This document shows positions 17,502 through 28,034 of a stretch of DNA of 64,000 nucleotides, in pieces; position 1 is the first letter of the stretch; each line of letters opens with the position of its first letter. A model generated the notes under the pieces. That model was not told the DNA's origin. It searched no databases and saw only the letters and a program-made list of their open reading frames with translations. The stretch comes from Anaerolineae bacterium (GTDB lineage Bacteria; Chloroflexota; Anaerolineae; Aggregatilineales; JAFGMM01), in assembly GCA_027494055.1 (NCBI GenBank), contig JAOSJO010000025.1:205262-269261 (forward strand), read 5' to 3'. Position numbers and translations under genes: made by a program.

Positions 17502-18394
17502 ATGCGATTTGGACTGGACGGCGAGCGGCTGCGCCGCCCGCCGGGGGTGTGGCGCGCCGGCCCCTCATGAGCGTGCTCCTGCTGGTCGTCACGCTGGCGA
17601 TCATGCTGGTCACCAGCCTGGTTGGCCTGGAGCTGGAGGGCCTGGTGCGCGCGGCGGCCAACCTGGGCCTGCTGGCGCTGCCGCTCGTGCTATGGTGGGC
17701 GCTCTACTACCGGCCCGCGCGGCGCATGGGCCGGCTCCTGCCCCGGATGCCCACGCTGATGATCCTGGCGGCGGTGTTTGCCAACGGGGTGGCGCTGCCC
17801 ATCATCGACCAGGTGTACGAGGTGGACGCCTGGCTGCCGCACACGTCAGGCCTGACGCGCATCATCGGCTACACGTTGATCGTGGGCTTCCTGCAGGAAT
17901 ATCTGAAGTTCATCATCATCCGGTTCACCGTGTATCCCAACGCCCTGATGGAGCGGGCGGATGGCGTGGCCTATGGCGTCGCGGTGTCGCTCGGCTTCGC
18001 GGCCCTGCTGGGCCTGCGCTTCTTCATCGACGGCGGCTCCGCGCCGCTCGGCCCGGCAGCGGCCCGCGTGACCAGCATCACGCTCTCGCAGATCGCCTTC
18101 GGCGCGGTATTGGGCTACTTCTTTTCCGGGGCGCGCTTCGCGCGGCAGGAGCCGCCGGTCTGGTGGTTCGCGGTGGGGATTGCGGTCACGGCGCTGCTAA
18201 ACGGGCTGTACATTGCGCTGCGCGGCGGCCTGATCGTCGGTTCGTTTGGCATCGGCGCGACGGCCAACACCCCCTTGCTGGCGTTGCTGCTGGCGGTCGC
18301 GTTCGCGCTGGGGACGTTCGCCGTGCTCGGCTTCCTCAGCCGTCAGGCCGAAATCCGCGAGGCCGCCGTGCCCGGCGCGAGGGTGCTCCGATGA
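17502..18394 (+). CDS. PrsW-like membrane protein lacking protease residues (probable frameshift near the start)
   Basis: About 296 residues with eight or so hydrophobic helices. GFLQEYLKFIIIRFTVY and ADGVAYGVAVSLGFAALLGL sit where PrsW intramembrane proteases carry EExxK and DGxxYGxxxGLGFAxxEN. Here the first Glu is Gln, the EN pair is Leu-Gly, and the helix that should hold the catalytic His reads ITLSQIAFGAVLGYFF. So the fold is recognisable but the active site is not. The ATG at 17502 has GGAGG upstream, but its frame is lost at a GGGGG run near 17540; the ATG at 17567 is the first in the long frame. It overlaps the next gene by ATGA. Confidence 0.6.
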
Positions 18395-18993
18395 CGCTGC
18401 CTAGTATGGCGGCTGGGCCGCCGCGCGTCACAACCACGCGCCAGATGTGGTCGAACCTGCTGGCGCTTGGCGCGACGCTGCTCGCGCTGCTCGGCGGGCT
18501 GCTGCTCCGCGAGAGCGTGCGCGCCGACCTGGTGCTTTACGAAGACCCGGCAGCGGGCATCGAGGTGATGCGCCCGGCGGAGTGGCTGGTTGACACCCAG
18601 GGCGATTATGTCTTCCGGCTGCAAGACCCGGTTGTGCGCCCGTTCCAGACCACGCTCCAGGTGACGGTCATCACCATCGGCCCCGACGCCACCGGGCGCA
18701 ACGTGCTCGACACGCTGACGCTGCGCCGCTCGTCGCTGTTTGCCGGCTACCAGGTGTTGAGCGTTACCGACCCGGTTGCCACGCCCAACGGGCCGGCGGC
18801 GGAGATGCAATATGCCTTCGTCGCCGCAAACGCGAACCCCTTCCTGGCGTCTCTGCCCGTTACCGTCCGGGGCGTGGACATCGTCTACCGCAAGGGCGAC
18901 CAGGCGATCATCGCCTCGTACCATGCGGAGGCGGAGCAGTTCGAGAAGCAGTATTTCAGGTTCGAGCAGTTTCTGTCGAGTTTGCGATTCTAG
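18391..18993 (+). CDS. anchored exported protein, PsbP/DcrB-like
   Basis: 200 residues, intact. A cytoplasmic stub is followed by one membrane helix (LLALGATLLALLGGLLL), then an extracellular domain beginning YEDPAAGIEVMRPAEWLVDT and closing with YHAEAEQFEKQYFRFEQFLS. The pattern (a strand with a bulky residue at RPAEW, then a C-terminal helix reporting FxxxLxSL) is like PsbP/DcrB/Mog1-type domains, but I am not sure of the family. It overlaps the PrsW-like gene by four bases and lies 10 nt before the protease gene, so the three probably form one operon. Confidence 0.6.
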   Translation: MTLPSMAAGPPRVTTTRQMWSNLLALGATLLALLGGLLLRESVRADLVLYEDPAAGIEVMRPAEWLVDTQGDYVFRLQDPVVRPFQTTLQVTVITIGPDATGRNVLDTLTLRRSSLFAGYQVLSVTDPVATPNGPAAEMQYAFVAANANPFLASLPVTVRGVDIVYRKGDQAIIASYHAEAEQFEKQYFRFEQFLSSLRF

Positions 18994-19003
18994 GTTGAGT
19001 GCG

Positions 19004-21292
19004 ATGATGAATCACTACCGAACGCGCCCCGGTCGAGCATGGCGCGCGCGCTGGCCGCGCCGTGCGACCCTGCTTGGTATGGTGGGGCTGCTGGCGCTGC
19101 TCCCGGCGCTCGGCGTGGCGCAGGAGGGCGCGCCGGCGGGCGAACAGCCGCCGCTCGGACAGGCGCGCGCGACCGTGTTCCTGATGCAGGTCTACGAAAG
19201 CCGGGGGCGGCAATTCATCTCGTGCGTGGGATCGGGCACGCTGGTCAGCCCCGACGGCCTGATCCTCACCAACGCGCACAACGCCCAGGAGAGCCGGCGC
19301 TGCCGCGCCGACGCGATTGTGGTCGCGCTGACGGTCAACGCGGACGAGCCGCCGGTGCCGACCTACTACGCCGAAGTCGTGGTAGCCGACGCCGGCCTGG
19401 ACCTGGCCGTGTTGCGCATCGCCCGGCACCTGGACGGACGCCTGGTGCTGCAGAACGAGATCATCCTGCCCTTCGTTGAGCTGGGCGATCCGGATGCGCT
19501 GGCGGTTGGCGACCGGGTGACAATCGTCGGGTATCCGGGCATCGGGCAGGACCCGGTCGAGGCGTACACCGGCGCGGTCAGCGCCTTCATGGCGGAGGCG
19601 CGCGCGGGCGACCGCGCCTGGATCAAGACCACCGCCAGCGCCCCCGGCGTGATGAGCGGCGGCGGCGCGTATGACCGCGCGGGCCGACTTGTGGGCATCC
19701 CCACCATCGCGCCGGCGGGCGCGGGCACGCAGACCATCGACTGCCGCGCCGTGCAGGACACCAACACCGATGGCCTGATCGACTCCAACGACAGGTGCAT
19801 TCCGCTCGGCGGGTTCATCAACGTGCTGCGCCCGGTCCGGCTGGCGCGCCCGCTGGTGCGCGCGGCGCAGCTTGGCGTGCGGCCCGGCGCGTTGCGCGAC
19901 GCCCCGCCCCCGGCCAGCGGCCAGCCGGCGTTCAACCGGCTGTTCTTCGCGCCGTCGGTTGACCAGGGCGGCCAGCCCAGCACCGTGCTCGCGCAGGCGC
20001 CCTCCGGGACCAGCAGCCTCTACCTGTTTTGGGACTACCACAACATGGCCGAAGGCCTGTCCTACGAACTGCGCACCACGGTCAACGGCGTGCCAGACCC
20101 GCGCTTCAGCCTCGCGCCGGTGTTGTGGAGCGGCGGCGAATCGGGGTTGTGGTATCTGGGCAGCACCGCGCCGGTGCTTCCTGACGGCGCATACGAGTTT
20201 CTTCTCTTCATTGAAGGACAGCCGGCCGGCTCGGCGCGCATCAACGTGGGCGGCGAGGCCCCCGCGCTGAGCACCTTCACCGACCTGGTGTTCGGGGTCG
20301 AGGCCCCAGACGGCGCGCTGCTAGGGAGCGGCCATGTGCTGCCGTCGGGCATCAACGTGATCAACGCGCGCTTCGTCTACCAGAACATGGTGCCCGATAC
20401 GCCCTGGACCGAGGTCTGGTACTACGAAGGCGCGCAGCTCTACCGCAACGACGCGGCGTGGACGGACGGCGCGAACGGGGTCAAGACGCTGCGCGTCAGC
20501 AGCGACCAGGGCCTGCCCCCCTGGGCGGTACCGGCTGGAACTGCTCATCGGGGGCGGCTGGCGGACACCGGCGATTTCGCCGTGGCCGGCGGCGCAGTCG
20601 GCCCCAACACGACCATCTTCGGCCCGATCACGTTCGCCGACGAAATTGCGTCGAACGGCGCGCCGGCGGGCATCATCGCGGGGGCGGAAACGCCGGCTTC
20701 CCCGCCGGCCTGGAGCAGCTTTTCGCCTTCTTCGATTACCAGAATCTCGCCCCCGGCATCGCGTGGACGTGGCGCTGGCGCGTCGACAACGAGGTGCTGT
20801 TCACGGTCACCCAGCCGTGGAGCGGCGAGAGCGGCGGGCAGAACCGGGCGCTCAGCGTGGAGGGGGTGGATCGCTTGCCGGATGGGGTGTACCAGTTGGA
20901 GTTGTTGGTGGGTACCGAAGTGCTCCAGTCGGCGAGCGCCGTGGTCGGTTCGGGGCTGAACAGCATCCGTGCGGCGCGCGCGAGCGGCGTCCAGGTGGCG
21001 GGCGAGATTGTGGACGCGGAAACCGGGGCCGGCATCCCCGGCGCGTTGTTCATCCTGCTGCGCCCGGAGTACTCGGTCGAGGACTTCACGTGGGACAGCG
21101 CCCAGGTGCTGGCGACCTCGGTGGCGGACCAGGAAGGGTATTTCGAAATCCCCGTGCGCCTGCCGCTGGACGGAATTCTACAGTGTGGTGATCCGCGCGC
21201 AGGGCTACCTGCCCGTCAATGCGGACGCGATCCTTGTCGATGCGACCACGCCAGACCCGCTGTTCATGCGCCTGGAGATGAACAAAGACTGA
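19004..21292 (+). CDS. secreted S1C (HtrA-like) serine protease with long C-terminal region (four frameshifts)
   Basis: About 763 residues. After a signal peptide (LLALLPALGVAQ) comes a trypsin-like domain: GSGTLVSPDGLILTNAHNA with the catalytic His, DLAVLRIA with Asp, and VMSGGGAYD with Ser, then GRLVGI. There is no PDZ domain. The C-terminal 450 residues hold beta-rich repeats with an alternating YxFxxF and PDGxYxxELL theme (LPDGAYEFLLFI, LPDGVYQLELLV) and a final carboxypeptidase-regulatory-like fold (VAGEIVDAETGAGIPGALF). Frameshifts lie near 20515 (C6 run), 20555 (G5 run), 20695 and 21175. It is probably an extracellular protease in one operon with the two preceding membrane proteins. 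Confidence 0.75.
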
Positions 21293-21354
21293 ACCTGAGT
21301 CCGGCCCTGAAGGCCGCGCCGGGGGGCGCGTTGGATGGGGACGCAGGAATTCAA

Positions 21355-21386
21355 GAGCGTCACCGGTGGGGGGACCGGTGACGCTC
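21355..21386 (+). terminator. strong hairpin after the S1C protease gene
   Basis: GAGCGTCACCGGT and ACCGGTGACGCTC form a 13-bp perfect stem with a G6 loop. The following CTGTTG is only weakly U-rich. Confidence 0.7.
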
Positions 21387-21570
21387 CTGTTGAGGAGGAG
21401 AAGAAGGCGTCCGCATCATTAAGGTAGCATGAAGTCGCCATTTTTCCTATACGCTCAATCTACGCTTGCCCTACGGAATCCCTACGCTTCGTTGACCCCA
21501 CGCAGACCGGGTGCGTCTCGATTCGTGTCACGCAGGCTGGCGTATCGCGCCAATGCTGCGTGCGTCCGGC

Positions 21571-21599
21571 TTGCCGCCCCTCCTACGGGCGAGTATACT
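21571..21599 (+). promoter_or_regulatory. sigma70-like promoter for the FHA regulator
   Basis: TTGCCG and TATACT are separated by 17 nt, about 50 nt upstream of the ATG at 21651. The rest of 21387-21650 shows nothing else. Confidence 0.55.
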
Positions 21600-21650
21600 T
21601 GTAATGGGGGACAGAGAGTTGTCCGCATCTGTCAACCTTTGGGGGCGGTC

Positions 21651-22312
21651 ATGTCACAGGCTTTTGACAAACCGATTCTCATCGTGCGTGATGGCGAAGC
21701 GGCCGGCCAGCGCTGGGTGCTGCATGGCGACGATATCGTCATCGGGCGCGGGCCGGAGTGCGACATCGTGCTGCCCGAACGACAGGTCTCGCGCCAGCAC
21801 GCCCGCGTGCGCAGCGAGGGCGATCACTATTACATCGAAGACCTGGAGAGCAAGAACGGAACCCTCATCAACGGCAGGCCGCTCAAAGGCGAGATCGAAC
21901 TCCGCGATGGCGACGAGATAGAGCTGGCGCTGGCGGTCAAGCTGGCGTTCTTCGGCTCGGAAGTCACCCTGCCGGTGGAGTTCGGCGAGGCCAGCGCGCC
22001 GTCGGGCGGGCGGCTGCGCCTGGAGGAGAACACGCGCCGGGTCTTTATCGACAACATCGAACTCGACCCGCCGCTCTCGCTGCCGCAGTACCGCCTGCTG
22101 AAGCTGCTGTTCGAGGGCAGGGCCGCGTGTGCACCCGCGAGGAGGTCATCGAGAGCGTGTGGCCGGAGTCGTCGGGCGAGGGCATCTCCGAGCAGGCCAT
22201 CGACGCACTGGTGCGGCGGCTCCGCGACCGGCTGGCCGAAATTGACCCCGCCAGCCAGTACGTGGTCACGGTGCGCGGGCACGGCTTCCGGTTCGAGAAT
22301 CCACAGGGCTGA
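21651..22312 (+). CDS. FHA domain - OmpR-type winged helix regulator (one frameshift)
   Basis: About 220 residues with a frameshift near 22125. Residues 10-95 are a forkhead-associated domain with the phosphothreonine-binding set [20 protein letters not shown] and [11 protein letters not shown]. The C-terminal half is an OmpR/PhoB-type winged helix ([51 protein letters not shown]). Fusing FHA to this DNA-binding domain replaces the usual receiver and implies that transcription answers to Ser/Thr phosphorylation. The Ser/Thr kinase at 24048-26921 is the obvious candidate partner. Confidence 0.85.
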
Positions 22313-22628
22313 AGCCCTTCCCTACCACCGGGCAGACTTGGGCGCGCCCTCTGCGCCTGTGCTGCCAGACGCCTTGACGCAAAAAGGCCATTTTGCCGGC
22401 CAGCGCCCGGCCTTCCACTTCCTACCGAAAGCATTCCACCCGTGCCACGCGATAGCCGGCGCGCCGGTTGCCCCCGCCACTCACCGCGCAGACGTTGGGC
22501 CGGCGTGCGGCAACGGCTGCCCGTCCAGCGGGGACGCGCGAGCAATCTGCGCTGTCGCTGATTCGCTGCAATCCGTGAATTATGGTACAACAGTATCAGG
22601 TCCTTTCGTTTTGCATAAGGAGATTGCT
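22313..22628. other. intergenic, nothing recognised
   Basis: 316 bases between the FHA regulator and the next small gene. I see no credible ORF, no strong promoter and no convincing terminator; several GGCC-containing inverted repeats could form weak hairpins. Confidence 0.5.
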
Positions 22629-22859
22629 GTGAATGAGCTAGTAAAACTCATATCGCAAAAGACCGGTGTGGATGAGGCAACTGCGCGGGAAATCGTCCGG
22701 GTGGTCACGGAGTTCCTGGAGAAAGTCCTGCCTGCCCCGCTGAATCGGGAAGTTGACAAACTGCTTTCCGGCCAGGTCACCGACATTTCCCAGATCGCGG
22801 GGATGAGCAAGCAGGGTGGCGGGCTGTTGAACAAGCTGTTCGGCGGCGGCAGGAAGTAA
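22629..22859 (+). CDS. small conserved-looking helical protein
   Basis: 76 residues from a GTG at 22629 with AAGGAG 7 nt upstream. The protein is helical (NELVKLISQKTGVDEATARE, EFLEKVLPAPLNREVDKLL) and ends in a flexible Gly-rich tail (KQGGGLLNKLFGGGRK). The first half recalls DUF2267-like small proteins that begin with an MNELV helix. Function unknown. The upstream in-frame extension is not needed; the ribosome binding site decides this start. Confidence 0.65.
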   Translation: MNELVKLISQKTGVDEATAREIVRVVTEFLEKVLPAPLNREVDKLLSGQVTDISQIAGMSKQGGGLLNKLFGGGRK

Positions 22860-22976
22860 TCCGGCGCGCGCAAGGCTCTCTGATCGCACCAGAGCGCCTG
22901 TAGTCAATGTCGCTTTCTGATTGTCTCCCTCGCGCGTGGAGCTGGCTGTGATGGAGGGAGACAGTCGGGAGTTCGG

Positions 22977-23384
22977 CTAGAACTCAGCAGGGGGCCAATG
23001 CAGTACAAGTAAGGCGACCAGAATCGCCAGGTTGATGAGAAGGCCAATCCCGCCCTTGTCATGCAGCTTTTGCGCTTTCCCATCCCAGAACAGCGCAAAG
23101 AGAACTGCCGAAAACGCCGCCGAGGCCCCGACCACTGGACGCCACCAGTCCTGACTCGCGAAGACCCCAACCCCGCCGGCCACAAAACCAATTGCAGCCA
23201 ACACGCAAGAGACGCTGGCAAGCGTTCGGGTTGTTCGATTCCCAAGCAGTCTCGCGAACAGCCACGCGCCATCAGGCCAGACCATCCCAGGCTGAAGCGC
23301 AAACAGCCGTGCGCTCTGTCCAAAGTACAACAAGTGAACAAGGCCGTGCAGCACGAAAAAGATGCCGATCACAAACCTGAGCAT
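22977..23384 (-). CDS. four-helix integral membrane protein of unknown function
   Basis: 135 residues, intact, with four hydrophobic segments: FVIGIFFVLHGLVHLLYFG, LASVSCVLAAIGFVAGGVGV, VVGASAAFSAVLFALFW and GIGLLINLAILVALLVLHW. GGAGGAAG precedes the ATG. The GLVHLLYFGQ start and overall layout resemble small bacterial membrane proteins of the DoxX/DUF-type, but I do not assign a family. It converges with the gene at 22629 and is divergent from everything to its right. Confidence 0.65.
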   Translation of the reverse strand: MLRFVIGIFFVLHGLVHLLYFGQSARLFALQPGMVWPDGAWLFARLLGNRTTRTLASVSCVLAAIGFVAGGVGVFASQDWWRPVVGASAAFSAVLFALFWDGKAQKLHDKGGIGLLINLAILVALLVLHWPPAEF

Positions 23385-23529
23385 GGGCTTCCTCCAGTTT
23401 TGCGCGCGGGACCTTACGGCCTGGCACCACTTCCTATCCGGTGGCTTCCGGATTTGCGCCTGGAATGGAAGGCGCTTTTACGATAGTGTACTATCCCCAG
23501 GCGTAGGAGCAAATGGGAGGCTGGGCATT

Positions 23530-23681
23530 GCATGACAAAGTCTGGGAGGCAGCGCAGATTGGAAACACGAAGACACGAAAGGCGCGCGAAAATGCGCCCA
23601 ACCTTTCGTGACTTCGCATCTTTCGTGCTTTCGTGTTACGAGACTTTGGTGCGTGCATCTCCATTCCCGGACTTGTCATGC
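23530..23681. repeat. MITE-like palindromic repeat, copy 2
   Basis: 152 bp, starting GCATGACAAAGTCTGGGAGG and ending CCCGGACTTGTCATGC, so the ends are inverted repeats of each other. The interior matches copies 1 and 3. Confidence 0.85.
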
Positions 23682-24047
23682 TATCGAGGCCGGGGTTGCC
23701 GGCGAGCCGGTCCGCGACACGCGAGGTAAACAACGGCCTGGCCGGCGCGTGGCCGGCGCGCACTGCCTTCACCGTCGCGCCACCTGATGCGATAGGAGTG
23801 TGTGCGCGCGTGTAACAGTTACGCTAGAATGAGCACGGGCTTCGAGACCCATAGCCTACTTGACAGGCGCGCACGGACGGTTCAGGCACGCGCAGAACCG
23901 GATGGAGGGCGCGCCCTGGTTTCGCCTCACCCCGTCGACCCCCCTCCTCTTATATCAATGAAGCAGAAGAGGAGGGGCCGCGCGCCCACAAGTGCAGCGG
24001 GGACGAGAATTGACACCGTGCGGGCTTGAGGGAGGGGACACCGCGTT
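23682..24047. other. intergenic before the Ser/Thr kinase, nothing recognised
   Basis: 366 bases with no credible gene. GAGGGAGGGG at 24029-24038 is the ribosome binding region of the kinase gene. Confidence 0.5.
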
Positions 24048-26921
24048 GTGGAAGACCTGATCGGCGCCGTGCTCAACAATCACTACAGGATTGAGCAGTT
24101 CGTGGGTTCCGGCGGCATGGCCGAGGTCTACAAGGCCAGAGACGTGGACGCCCCCCACGACTATGCCATCAAGGTCATCCGCGAGCAGTTGCTCGAACAA
24201 CCGAGCTTCGTGCAACGCTTCCGTGACGAGGCGCAACGCCTCCGCGACCTGCAACACCCCAACATCGTCCGCTTCTACGACTTCGTCACCTCCGACGGGC
24301 TGGCCTACATCGTCATGGACTACATCGACGGCTACCCGCTCTCGCGGCTGTTGCGGCTGCGTCGCCAGCGGGGCGAGGGGCCGCTGCCGGTCGAGGAGTC
24401 GGTGCGCATCCTGGCGCAGATCGCGCGCGCGCTCTCGCGCGTCCACGAGCAGGGACTCGTCCATCGCGACGTCAAGCCCGGCAACATCCTCATCCGCCAG
24501 TCTGACGGCGCGGCCTTCCTCACCGACCTGGGCATCGCCAAAGACCTGGCGACCAGCGCGGTCACGCACACGCTGATCGGCACGTTCGCCTACCTCGCGC
24601 CGGAGCAAATCCTGCGCCAGCCGGTCAGCCCGGCGACCGACATCTACGCGCTCGGCACGGTCGCGTACCAGCTCTTCACCAACCACCGCCCGTTCGAGGG
24701 GCCAACCGACGACCTCCCCACTGCCGAGATGGAACAGCGCCTCATCGAGCAACACCTGCGGCAGCTCCCCCGCCCGCCAAGCACCCACAACCCGCGCCTC
24801 TCTACCGAGCTGGACACCGCGGTGAGCCGCGCGCTCGCCAAGCCGCCGGACGCGCGCTACCCCGACGTGATGGCGTTCATGCGCGCGGTCCACGACGCCG
24901 TGCGCCCGCTCCTCCCCGCTGACATGCAAATCCTCAGCCAGGTCGACGCCCGGCCCGTGCCGACGCGCTTCTCCGCGCGGCGCGGCCGGCGGGAGGGCGG
25001 CCGGCCGCGCGGTCTGCTCCCGGCTGTGCTCGCGCTGGCCCTGATCGGCATCGTCGCGGCGGCGCTGCTGATGCTCTCCGGGGCCATCCCGTCGCCGTTC
25101 CCGCGGCCCACGCCGTCCGACACGGCGACGCCGACCGCGACCAGTACGACGCCCGCGCCCTCCGACACGGCGACCCCGACCGCGCCACCAACCGAAACGC
25201 CCAACCTGACGACCACCGCCGGGTGGCTCACGCTCGAAGCGGAGCGCCTGGCGCTTGAGACGACGGGCACCGCCCTGGCGCTGGCGGTTGTGCCGGCGTC
25301 TGCCACCCCGACCCCGACGCCCTCGGCGACGCCCTCCCTGACGCCGTCGCGCCGACGCCGACCGCCAGCGCGACTGCGACACCCTCGCGGACGCCCTCCC
25401 GCACGCCCACGCACGTTCCGACGCCGGACCGTGACCGGACCGCCACCGCCCGCGCCAACGCAACCAGGACCGCCCTGGCGCGCGCGCGGACGCCCACGCC
25501 GACCGCCTCACGCACGCCCTCCCCGACGCGGCGCGCAGCGACGCGCACGCCCACGCGCACCGCGACCGCTACCGCGACGGCTACAGCGACCGGCACCGCG
25601 CGCCCCATCGTGACGGCCACGACCGCGCCGCTGGCGCTCTCGCCCGCCGCGTCGGACCTCCCGCCGACCCCAGAGGCGAGCGACACGCCCACCGGGACGC
25701 GCACGCCGACCCGCACAGCGCGACCTTCGGCGACGTCAACGGCGCTGCCCACAGCGACCCGGACGCCCACGCGCACACCGACCGCCTCCCCCACGCCGAC
25801 CTCGGCGGTCGTCGCCGCGCTCGCGCCGGTTGAGGCGTGGTGCCGCACCGCGAGCCTGCTCCGCGACGCCGCTGGGTTCGGCCCGTCGGGCGCGGCGGAC
25901 AACCAGGCGAATGAGGAAGCGCTGATCCAGTACCTCGTCGAGCGCGAGAACGCGCCCATCAACGCGCTGACCAACGCGCTGCCCGGCTGCATGGCGCGCA
26001 TCGACGACTGGCTCTACGCGCAGTTGATCGAGGCGGCGCGCCTGGACTACGCCAGCGCCTACACCAAGCCGCCCGCCGACGCCGCGCCCCTCGTGGACCG
26101 CGCGCGCCGCTACCTGAGCTACGCCGCCGCGCTCCAGCCGGACAGCGCCGAGGCTGCCACGCTCGGCGCGTGCGTGGATGCGCTGAGCCTGGTGGGCGAG
26201 CCGCAGGCGGCGCGGGACGCAATCGCCCGGCTGCGCGCCGGGGAGGCCGACCTCGCGATCTGCGAGCCAACCATCAGCCGGATGTGGGCAACCGCCATCA
26301 CGCCGACGCCGGCGGGGTTGCCGCACGCCAGCGTGACCCGGAGCACGCGCCTCTACGACTTCCCGGACCGGAACCCGATTGCTTTCCTGGGGCCGGGGGT
26401 GCCGGTCGCCATCGAGGGCCAGACGGACGAGATCAACGGGCGCCACTGGTTCCTGGTCGCCCTGGAGGACGGACGGCGCGGATACGTCTTGCAGCAGTAT
26501 CTCGAGTGGGACGGTGGCCTCGAGGCCGTGCCGGTTGTCTCGCCCACCCCGGTCGATGCCGGCCCGGCGCTCACCGTGACGGCGACGCTGGACGCCAACC
26601 CGACGCTCGCCGCGCCCGGCGACACGCTCGACGCGGTGTGCCGGCCTGGCCCGCTGCAACTCAACGTCTACACGGGTACGGGGCGCTGCACGGAGGGCGG
26701 CGGCTGGTCCTACTACGTGCGCATGGTCGCGCAGGGCGGCACCTGCGTCTACAACTACGCATGGCAGGACCAGCCCGTCGGCGTGGGGGTGAGCGGCAGT
26801 TTCGTGATGGAAATGCGGGGCGGGGGGCCGCGTCCCGCTCAGGGGCACGGCGCGCGTGGAATCGGGTGGCGAGTCAGCCGAGCAGACGGTCACGCTCCCG
26901 CCGGTCGCGGGGTGCGACTGA
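24048..26921 (+). CDS. PknB-like Ser/Thr protein kinase with extracellular SH3-like sensor region (frameshifts)
   Basis: About 957 residues, GTG start. Residues 12-270 are a complete kinase: VGSGGMAEVYKARD, YAIKVI, VHRDVKPGNIL, TDLGIAKD (DFG replaced by DLG, common in bacteria), APEQIL. A membrane helix (LLPAVLALALIGIVAAALLM) follows at about residue 330, then roughly 200 residues of Thr/Pro/Ala-rich linker coded by GC-rich near-repeats, an alpha-helical region, an SH3-like domain (TRLYDFPDRNPIAFLGPGVP, RRGYVLQQYL) and a C-terminal beta domain with Cys residues. Joins lie near 25350 and 26825. The likely role is sensing the wall or outside and phosphorylating intracellular targets such as the FHA regulator. 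Confidence 0.85.
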
Positions 26922-27040
26922 GATGTAGGCCTGTTCCCGACACCCGCCCCACAACCGAACAGGTGCTTGTCGAACTGCTGCGCCAGACCTCACCTCGGCA
27001 GGCAGGCGATGATTCGTTCGTCCTCAAGGAGGAGTAGTTG

Positions 27041-27265
27041 ATGAAGTACACGAGAATGGAAGTGGATCGAGAGACTATTCGTGACGAGATATTACAGTAC
27101 CTGCGTGAACACCGCGATGCACTGGTGCTTCCAAAACCAGGATCACTCATGGACGCAGCCAGATATTGGTCTGGACAGACCTTCAAAGCCGACAGACAGC
27201 TAAACAGAAGTCATCAGCGAGGTTTTCCAGAAATTGCGTTCATCTGGCAAGATGAGATGTACTGA
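27041..27265 (+). CDS. small protein of unknown function in a low-GC patch
   Basis: 74 residues from an ATG with AAGGAGGAG a few bases upstream. Helical N-terminus (VDRETIRDEILQYLREHRDA), then PGSLMDAARYWSGQTFKADR. No family recognised. The patch 27020-27980 is clearly lower in G+C than the kinase gene before it. The gene may belong with the following fragmented gene as a transferred pair, but the relation is only positional. Confidence 0.5.
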   Translation: MKYTRMEVDRETIRDEILQYLREHRDALVLPKPGSLMDAARYWSGQTFKADRQLNRSHQRGFPEIAFIWQDEMY

Positions 27266-27272
27266 TGTACCT

Positions 27273-27976
27273 GTGAGCGATAGCGGGCAAATGCAGCCTA
27301 CAACGCCTACTATCCTATTTTTGTGAAGTCCTGATCCTCGAGGAAATTGCTGAACTCGTTCGGGCTGGGGTTCTTGCAGAAGCGCGTTTCAAACGTGCAT
27401 CGCCTCATTCGTTCGATTTCGAATTCGACTTTGCGAATGGATGGGTCGTGCTAACTGAACATGGAGCCAGATTCATATCTGAAGCACAGACAAGACCTTA
27501 TTTTGCGGAACAGTATTTGGACTTACTACGCCAGGTCGCTGAACCTGACGATGTACTGAAAGGTGTCTTAGTCGAAGGCCTCGCCTGTCTTCGGAATCAT
27601 CTGAGTCGTGCTTCTGCTGTCTTGTCCGCCTCGCGGCAGAACACACTCTTGACTTACTGATTGACTCCACAATGCGCGTGATTCAGAACAAAATGAACGC
27701 AACAGCCTGCAAAGTAGAATCAGGAGGGCGGGCATCAAAATTGAGGAACGTGCTGAGGCGATTTTCAGGAAGTTGGGATCGGACAAGGACTGGTGTACGC
27801 CCAGAAGATGTAACCAACCGCTTACGTCCGCATTTCATTCCATCCGAGATTTAGGAGGACGAGCAGCCCACGAATCTTCTGTCATTTTGATCGAGGATGT
27901 CAGAAACCACTACATTCTATACGCTAGCTCGGTATATCCAATAGCGATGAAGATAATCCAAGATCAGAAGACCTAG
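27273..27976 (+). pseudogene. low-GC helix-turn-helix-like protein gene, interrupted by at least three frameshifts
   Basis: Following the protein across frames gives about 234 residues: EEIAELVRAGVLAEARF (a short helical HTH-like N-terminus), GWVVLTEHGARFISEAQTR, EPDDVLKGVLVEGLACLRN, LAAEHTLDLLIDSTMRVIQN, then GIKIEERAEAIFRKLGSD and RDLGGRAAHESSVILIEDVR to a stop at 27976. This layout, with LTEHG and a helical VEGLACLRN-like stretch, recurs in bacterial hypothetical proteins with a DUF4145/HEPN-like C-terminus, an identification I hold loosely. Frame changes are near 27315 (T5 run), 27625 and 27735. Errors in the assembly or true decay are both possible; the GTG start is a guess. Confidence 0.5.
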
Positions 27977-28034
27977 CCGAAACTCGAACTCCCGGAGCTT
28001 TTGGAAAGTGTGCTATTGAGTCGCGGGGGTGCGA

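Noticed and set aside
25100-25800. Tandem-repeat or CRISPR-like look of the GC-rich ACGCC/ACCGC repeats
   Set aside because: They encode the Thr/Pro linker of the kinase; units are short, imperfect and in codon register, without spacers.
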